10,213 nucleotides of DNA from Bacillota bacterium (GTDB lineage: Bacteria; Bacillota; Clostridia; Peptostreptococcales; Anaerovoracaceae). Below are positions 6,005 to 10,213 of this stretch, piece by piece; position 1 is the stretch's first letter, and every line of letters begins with the position of its first letter. The position numbers and the translations under genes are program-made. The stretch is taken from positions 1-10,213 of the forward strand of contig JAEEOX010000131.1 in the NCBI GenBank assembly GCA_016284485.1. The letters are read 5' to 3'. The notes beneath the pieces were generated by a model that searched no databases, was not told the origin of the DNA, and saw only the letters and a program-made list of their open reading frames with translations.

Positions 6005-7144
6005 CTATATTCTCTCTGCGATCTCTCTCACCGCATTCACCGCGGCATCGATCTCCTCTTCGGTATTGAAGTACGAGAAGCTGAATCTGACAGCCCCCTG
6101 AGCCTCAGTTCCCAGAGCCTTGTGCATGAGGGGCGCACAGTGTGCCCCCGGGCGGGTTGCTATGCCGTACTCAAAAGACAGGATGTCCGATATCTGTCCC
6201 GAATCCACATCTCCCACATTCAGAGCGGTTATGGCAGCCCTGTCTCCGGAATAGTCTCCGTAGACCTTTACTCCCGGAATGTTCCGCACTCCCTCATAGA
6301 ACCTCATCATAAGCGAGCGCTCCCTCTCATCGATCACTTCGCGTCCGGTGCTCTCTATGAAATCCACGGCTGCGCCGAGGCCGGCTATGCCGTGCCCGTT
6401 GAGGGTCCCGGCTTCGAGCCTTACAGGCAGGTCCTCCGGCTGGGTCCTGAGATAGCTCTGGACTCCCGTTCCTCCCACCTTGAAGGGCCTGATCCCGATA
6501 TCCTCACGAAGCACCAGTCCTCCGGTGCCCTGGGGTCCCATCATTCCCTTGTGGCCGGTGAAGCAGACAGCATCTATTCCGGTCTCGCTCAGGTCTATGT
6601 GTTTAGAGCCTGCTGTCTGGGAGGCATCCACAACGTATCTGATGCCGTGAGCGCGTGCGATCTCAGCGATCCTCTTCACGTCCACCATGTTGCCCGTAAG
6701 ATTGGAGGCGTGAGTGGTCACGATGAGAGACGTATTATCTCTTATGAGAGTCTCGATCTCCTCCGGATCGATGTTGCCTGCGGGATCGGCCTTCAGGAGA
6801 CTGAGCTCCACCCCCTTCTCCCTCTCCAGGAGATACAGGGGGCGCAAAACAGAATTGTGCTCGCACTCCGTGGTGATCACGTGGCTTCCCTCCGGAACCA
6901 GTCCCCGGATCGCTATGTTCAGAGCCTCCGTGGCGTTCTGGGTGAATATGACATTGTTGGGTCCGGACACGCCAAAAAATCCAGCCAGCTTTTCTCTGGT
7001 GCCGAACACTGTCCTGGCTGTGTTCAAGCTGGCCTCGTGGGTGCCCCTGGAACTGTTGCCCATGGTCCTGAGAGCATCGCAGACAGCCTCTATGACGCTT
7101 TCCGGCTTGTGAAGCGTTGTCGCCGCATTATCCAGGTATATCAT
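6005..7144 (-). CDS. Cysteine desulfurase family protein (class V aminotransferase fold, PLP enzyme)
   Basis: 379-residue PLP enzyme that releases sulfur from cysteine (or selenium from selenocysteine) as a persulfide or perselenide. Visible features: MIYLDNAATT start, ATEALN (71-76), His96 in ECEHNS, DASQTAGS (173-180), the PLP lysine Lys199 in TGHKGMMGPQGTGGL, and the persulfide-type cysteine Cys336 in RPGAHCAPLMHKALGT. It resembles the desulfurase subfamily found next to yedF and selD rather than housekeeping IscS or SufS. The ATG at 7144 overlaps the yedF stop by one base (TGATG), indicating translational coupling, and the DUF3343 gene follows within 1-4 nt. The context suggests it supplies selenium for SelD, but general sulfur mobilisation is not excluded. 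Confidence 0.93.
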   Translation of the reverse strand: MIYLDNAATTLHKPESVIEAVCDALRTMGNSSRGTHEASLNTARTVFGTREKLAGFFGVSGPNNVIFTQNATEALNIAIRGLVPEGSHVITTECEHNSVLRPLYLLEREKGVELSLLKADPAGNIDPEEIETLIRDNTSLIVTTHASNLTGNMVDVKRIAEIARAHGIRYVVDASQTAGSKHIDLSETGIDAVCFTGHKGMMGPQGTGGLVLREDIGIRPFKVGGTGVQSYLRTQPEDLPVRLEAGTLNGHGIAGLGAAVDFIESTGREVIDERERSLMMRFYEGVRNIPGVKVYGDYSGDRAAITALNVGDVDSGQISDILSFEYGIATRPGAHCAPLMHKALGTEAQGAVRFSFSYFNTEEEIDAAVNAVREIAERI

Positions 7145-7767
7145 CAGGGCTTTATGATGCGGGCAGCCTTGGACAGAGTCTCAACTATGTCATACATGTT
7201 GGTGACGCTGCCGACTGCCAGTTTTTCCTTAAGTTTGTAATAATCCAGGCAGGTGCCGCAGGTCTTGATGGTGACTCCCTGAGCCTCCATGTTCCTGAGA
7301 TCCTCCAGAGATACAGATCCTTCGACGGGAATGGTAGCTCCGCCGTTGTAGAAGAGGATGGTGTTGGGCAGTTCTTCCAGCTGGGACAGAGAATAGATGA
7401 ATCCCTTGATCAGGATCTTGCCGAGTTCGTCGTTGCCTACGCCCATGGTGGCGGAACTGATGGCTACAACAATGTCACCCCTTCTGTCGGGTGCGCAGCA
7501 GACCTCATCCTGGGCTTCCTGCTCCTTATCTAAACCAATGGCTTTCTCAGCCTCCATGGTGATCAGGAAATGCTTCTCTTCAAGTTTATCCGCCTTTACC
7601 GGAAGATTCTCCGAGTTGGCCAGACGGGTAAGGTTCTGTACGGCCACCTCATTGTCAACTTCGACCTCGATCACAGCGGGTCCGGTAAGCCCCTGCAGCA
7701 CTTTTTTTGTCATAATAACGGGAATGGGACAGACCTTCCCCATTGCATCAACTTTTATCTTTTCCAT
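7144..7767 (-). CDS. yedF: Selenium metabolism protein YedF (TusA-like domain plus DsrE-like domain)
   Basis: 207-residue fusion. The N-terminal TusA/SirA-like domain (1-73) starts MEKIKVDAMG and holds the CPxP motif CPIP with Cys13, the sulfur- or selenium-carrying residue in this fold. The C-terminal DsrE-like domain (about 97-207) includes VVAISSATMGVGNDELG (100-116) and a CGTC motif (170-173). This architecture is the one associated with selenium utilisation. The frame is open to an ATG at 7779, but GGAGG (7777-7773) lies 5 nt before the ATG at 7767, and the shorter start fits the family, so 7767 is chosen. It is the first gene of the operon and its stop overlaps the desulfurase start. 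Its exact role is not established; selenium delivery is the accepted guess. Confidence 0.93.
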   Translation of the reverse strand: MEKIKVDAMGKVCPIPVIMTKKVLQGLTGPAVIEVEVDNEVAVQNLTRLANSENLPVKADKLEEKHFLITMEAEKAIGLDKEQEAQDEVCCAPDRRGDIVVAISSATMGVGNDELGKILIKGFIYSLSQLEELPNTILFYNGGATIPVEGSVSLEDLRNMEAQGVTIKTCGTCLDYYKLKEKLAVGSVTNMYDIVETLSKAARIIKP

Positions 7768-7800
7768 GTCAACCTCCATAGGTCATATATTTCTAAACTA

Positions 7801-7830
7801 ATTCTATTATCTGTATCTGTCCTGTTCCAA
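7801..7830 (-). promoter_or_regulatory. Candidate sigma-70-type promoter for the yedF operon
   Basis: On the minus strand TTGGAA (7830-7825), an 18-bp spacer and TAGAAT (7806-7801), one mismatch from TATAAT. It lies about 34 bp upstream of the chosen yedF start, after the terminator of the preceding operon. No other element is obvious between 7768 and 7874. Confidence 0.5.
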
Positions 7831-7874
7831 TAGAAAAAAGTAATCGGATTTTTTGCGCCCATTCTCTGAATAAA

Positions 7875-7898
7875 TAAGCGACAGATAACTGTCGCTTA
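7875..7898 (-). terminator. Hairpin terminator after the alanine-dehydrogenase-like gene
   Basis: Perfect 10-bp stem TAAGCGACAG / CTGTCGCTTA with a 4-nt loop, 28 nt after the stop at 7926. On the minus strand it is followed by a moderately T-rich TTTATTC rather than a pure U-run, so termination may be partial. Confidence 0.65.
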
Positions 7899-7925
7899 AG
7901 TGTTTCCCATCGTTTCAGGGTGATA

Positions 7926-9041
7926 TTACAGATTCTCGTAGCACCACTCTTTGTCGGTTAGTTCAATGCCGAAGGACTCGGAGGTATCCTTGAATGTCAG
8001 ATATCCCTTAACGAAGTCCAGTCCGTACTCCAGGCACTTGTCCTCCATGCAGGCTTTCTTCCAGCCCTTGTCAGCCAGTTCCTTGATGTACTTGATGGTG
8101 GCGTTGGAAAGCGCGGCAGATGCGGTGTTGGCCACGGATGAAGGAAGGTTGGGGATACCGATGTGTCTGATGCCCCTCTCGTAGAACACAGGGTTCTCGT
8201 GAGTGGTGTACTGGGAGGATTCGATGGCTCCGCCCGGTTCAGCATCGATGTCCACGATCATTGAGTTGGGCTGCATCACATCCAGCATGTCTTTGGAAAT
8301 GATGGTGAGACCCGGCACCCACTTGACGCAGTTCAGTACGATGTCCGCATCCTTGATCTCTCTGGTGACGTTGGCCTTGTTGGAATAGCAGGTCCTGACG
8401 CCGGGGAGCTTGTTGGCAAGCACGTCCTCCAGTTTGAGAAGATCCACGTCCATGAGGACCACGTCTGCGTTCATTCCCATGGCCAGTCTTGCAGCTGCGA
8501 CTCCCACGTTGCCTGCTCCGAAGATCACGATCTTCATGGGCTTCACTCCGATGGTGCCGCAGATGGACTTGCCTGCGCCGCCCTGGGTGGTCTGTGAATA
8601 AAAGAGTCCCGTGAGCAGTCCGATCTCACCTGCGATCCTTGACATGGGCTCCAGAAGGATGAAATGTCCTCTGTCGTCCATCATGTCCTCAAGGGCGATG
8701 CCGATACACTTGGACTTCAGGAGTTCATCGGTCTCCGGCCTCCTGTTGGCGGAGTGGATGTATGTGAAAAGTATCTGGTCTTCTCTTAAGAGTCCGAACT
8801 CCTTGGGCAGGATCTCCTTGACCTTGCAGATGAGCTCAGCCTTGTCGAAGCAGTCCTTCTCAGACTCGACGATCTCGGCGCCGGCAGCGATGTAGTCGCT
8901 GTCCGGGAAGCCTGCGGCGGCTCCTGCGCCCTTTTCCACATATACGGTATGTCCCGCGTCAACCAGTTTCGCTACATTGGAGGGAATGATCGCTACACGA
9001 TATTCCTGTTCTTTGATTTCTTTTGGCAATCCGATCTTCAT
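7926..9041 (-). CDS. Alanine dehydrogenase / PNT family NAD-dependent amino acid dehydrogenase (divergent)
   Basis: 371-residue enzyme of the alanine dehydrogenase family, which interconverts L-alanine and pyruvate plus ammonia with NAD. Conserved residues seen by aligning from memory: Arg15 (EYRVA), Lys75 (KVKE), His96 (YIHSA), Met133 (EPMS), the NAD motif GAGNVG (175-180) with Asp198 after the second strand, and Asn298 in the IPNLP loop. The usual VDIAIDQGG reads VDIDAEPGG (263-271), so the catalytic Asp near 270 appears replaced by Glu268 and the next Gln by Pro. Substrate may therefore not be alanine. The frame is open to 9068, but AGGAGG (9048-9053) sits 6 nt before the ATG at 9041, giving the typical MKIGLPKEIK start. 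The racemase-like gene ends 33 nt upstream; a terminator follows. Confidence 0.88.
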   Translation of the reverse strand: MKIGLPKEIKEQEYRVAIIPSNVAKLVDAGHTVYVEKGAGAAAGFPDSDYIAAGAEIVESEKDCFDKAELICKVKEILPKEFGLLREDQILFTYIHSANRRPETDELLKSKCIGIALEDMMDDRGHFILLEPMSRIAGEIGLLTGLFYSQTTQGGAGKSICGTIGVKPMKIVIFGAGNVGVAAARLAMGMNADVVLMDVDLLKLEDVLANKLPGVRTCYSNKANVTREIKDADIVLNCVKWVPGLTIISKDMLDVMQPNSMIVDIDAEPGGAIESSQYTTHENPVFYERGIRHIGIPNLPSSVANTASAALSNATIKYIKELADKGWKKACMEDKCLEYGLDFVKGYLTFKDTSESFGIELTDKEWCYENL

Positions 9042-9074
9042 GTCACGCCTCCTGTAAGCTATATGCAAAAGAAT

Positions 9075-9797
9075 TTAATACAGATTTAACTCACCCAGCA
9101 TCAGCGCCATATATCCTGCCATGGTGCTGAAACTGAACACGGGAAGCCCCGTGGCATCCCTGATGGCCGGTCCGAAGGGAGGCAGGTCAGTGCACTCCAG
9201 AACGAAGGCGCCTATATCCGGATGTTCCTTAACTGCATCCAGGGCTGTTCCCATGATCTCCTTCTCTACCAGATCCATGTCCACGGGCTCATCCTCTTTT
9301 TCGAAGATGGAGTTCCACTCCGGACAGTTCTCCAGTCCCAGAACTATGATCCTGGACATGTCGTTTACTCCGCAGTAGCCGAAGTGCTCAGGGGTAAGGC
9401 TGGAACCGTAGGCGGTCATCACCGCTACCTTCTTGGAAGGAGCTATGATCTGCAGCGCAAAAGGCACCTGAAGAAGCGACGAAAGGAAAACAGGAATGTC
9501 CAGAGCCTCAGACACCTGCTTCTGGAAGATGGCATTGAAACCGCAGGATCCCGTAAGAGCCTTGATGCCCTCAGCCTGCATCTCCTTGCCTATCTCAATG
9601 AAACGGTCGCAGACCTCCTGTGAAGGATGATTTATTATGGTCTCGGTGCATGCACCCTCCACATGCCTCATGTCCACGGGAAACGGATAAGACTCCGCGT
9701 TGGTGGAGTTGCCCTTGAGAGCCTCAAGCTGCATGAGTCCTACGGGTACATGGCCCTTTTCCCATCTCAAAAGACCTATCTTAGCGTTGTTTGCCAT
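9075..9797 (-). CDS. Aspartate/glutamate/hydantoin racemase family protein
   Basis: 240-residue cytoplasmic protein of the cofactor-independent two-cysteine racemase family. The two expected thiols are in place: Cys85 in LTGSCGFNA and Cys202 in LECTDLPPF, the acid-base pair that would add and remove the alpha proton from opposite faces. Hydrophobic strands such as KVAVMTAYGSSLTPE (123-137) fit the fold. Substrate is not predictable; family members act on aspartate, glutamate, hydantoins or maleate. ATG at 9797 is preceded by AGGAGG (9803-9808) with a 5-nt gap, overlapping the stop of the membrane-protein gene. The amino acid dehydrogenase follows, so a racemase-then-dehydrogenase route for an amino acid is plausible. 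Confidence 0.85.
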   Translation of the reverse strand: MANNAKIGLLRWEKGHVPVGLMQLEALKGNSTNAESYPFPVDMRHVEGACTETIINHPSQEVCDRFIEIGKEMQAEGIKALTGSCGFNAIFQKQVSEALDIPVFLSSLLQVPFALQIIAPSKKVAVMTAYGSSLTPEHFGYCGVNDMSRIIVLGLENCPEWNSIFEKEDEPVDMDLVEKEIMGTALDAVKEHPDIGAFVLECTDLPPFGPAIRDATGLPVFSFSTMAGYMALMLGELNLY

Positions 9798-9806
9798 AAA
9801 AGCCTC

Positions 9807-10211
9807 CTATATGTACTGCCTCGTCTTCAGGTCCTGATAAGCCTTGGATGCGCTTATCATCCTGCAGATGGCGTAGTCTACCGAAAGTACCAGTGCCAGG
9901 AAATTGCAGAGCCAGATGGACACCACCGTGAAGTAGAGCACGTTGAAGATGTCGATGGGCACGGGAATTCCCAGAAAACTCTTGAGATAGATGTCCGGAT
10001 AGAAGCATCCGCCTGCGGCGAACCTGATCCAGCATATGTAATAGAGCACCAGGATCACGATGGCCGCATACATCCAGTAATTGCCGAAAGGCGTGTATCC
10101 CATCAGGGGAAGTACCAGATTCAGCATGAATCTGCTCCAGAACTCCATTCTGGACTCCTTAAGGCTGGCAGTCTCCAGGTCATCTGGCGTGGTGGCTGAT
10201 GCCTTGCGCAT
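9807..10211 (-). CDS. Hypothetical membrane protein, possibly 5'-truncated
   Basis: Not recognised. The visible 134 residues have two clear hydrophobic segments, about 44-63 (MYAAIVILVLYYICW region) and 88-111 (VLYFTVVSIWLCNFLALVL region), plus a shorter one near 28-39, and a basic, polar C-terminus. The N-terminal 25 residues are polar. The ATG at 10211 is two bases from the window end, so it may be internal to a longer gene and its ribosome site cannot be seen. The stop is 9 nt before the racemase-like start, whose ribosome site overlaps it, so the genes are co-transcribed. A transport-related role with the amino acid enzymes is only a guess. Confidence 0.65.
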   Translation of the reverse strand: MRKASATTPDDLETASLKESRMEFWSRFMLNLVLPLMGYTPFGNYWMYAAIVILVLYYICWIRFAAGGCFYPDIYLKSFLGIPVPIDIFNVLYFTVVSIWLCNFLALVLSVDYAICRMISASKAYQDLKTRQYI

Positions 10212-10213
10212 GA

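Noticed and set aside
5951..7240. 429-codon open frame on the plus strand opposite the desulfurase and DUF3343 genes
   Set aside because: No recognisable domains, no ribosome site, low-complexity His/Ser/Arg-rich translation; it mirrors two strongly recognised genes on the other strand.
9627..10199. 190-codon plus-strand frame opposite the racemase and membrane-protein genes
   Set aside because: Composition typical of an antisense shadow; the minus strand has coherent genes with AGGAGG sites.

Overview
The window looks like part of the chromosome of a selenocysteine-using, amino-acid-fermenting anaerobe of the Clostridia (Bacillota). The evidence is a Grd-type (glycine/sarcosine/betaine reductase) component B pair, a GrdX protein, a sigma-54 enhancer-binding regulator, selenophosphate synthetase SelD and a YedF / cysteine desulfurase / DUF3343 set. 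G+C is moderate, ribosome sites are strong AGGAGG-type, and genes are tightly packed. Genus cannot be fixed from the sequence alone.

Layout. (1) Positions 1-2394, minus strand: a two-gene reductase unit, the pyruvoyl-type alpha/beta proprotein gene (1108-2394) followed after 16 nt by the selenoprotein subunit gene (1-1091, running off the left edge). An in-frame TGA at 54-56 in the second gene is a selenocysteine codon, not a stop. (2) 2395-2610: control region with a consensus sigma-54 promoter (2502-2517), a leader hairpin, an inverted repeat and candidate activator sites. (3) 2611-4484, minus: grdX followed by the sigma-54 activator that probably drives that promoter. (4) 4485-4678: divergent promoter region. 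(5) 4679-5722, plus: selD, itself a selenoprotein (TGA at 4730-4732). Ordinary gene calling would truncate it to start at 4787. (6) A perfect bidirectional terminator (5730-5757) separates selD from a convergent minus-strand operon yedF - cysteine desulfurase - DUF3343 (5761-7767). (7) 7768-7925: promoter for that operon and terminator for the next one. (8) 7926-10211, minus: an unknown small membrane protein, an Asp/Glu/hydantoin racemase-family protein and a divergent alanine-dehydrogenase-family protein, spaced as one operon.

How it fits together. The racemase and dehydrogenase could feed oxidative (donor) steps of Stickland fermentation, while the Grd component B pair takes the reductive (acceptor) side. 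The selenium genes plausibly mobilise selenium from cysteine/selenocysteine (desulfurase, YedF, DUF3343) to SelD, which makes selenophosphate for selenocysteine in the reductase and in SelD itself. The alpha/beta gene is followed directly by the selenoprotein gene with no grdA between. This resembles the sarcosine (grdG-grdF) and betaine (grdI-grdH) pairs more than the glycine operon, so the substrate is left open. selA, selB, selC, grdA, grdC and grdD are not in the window.
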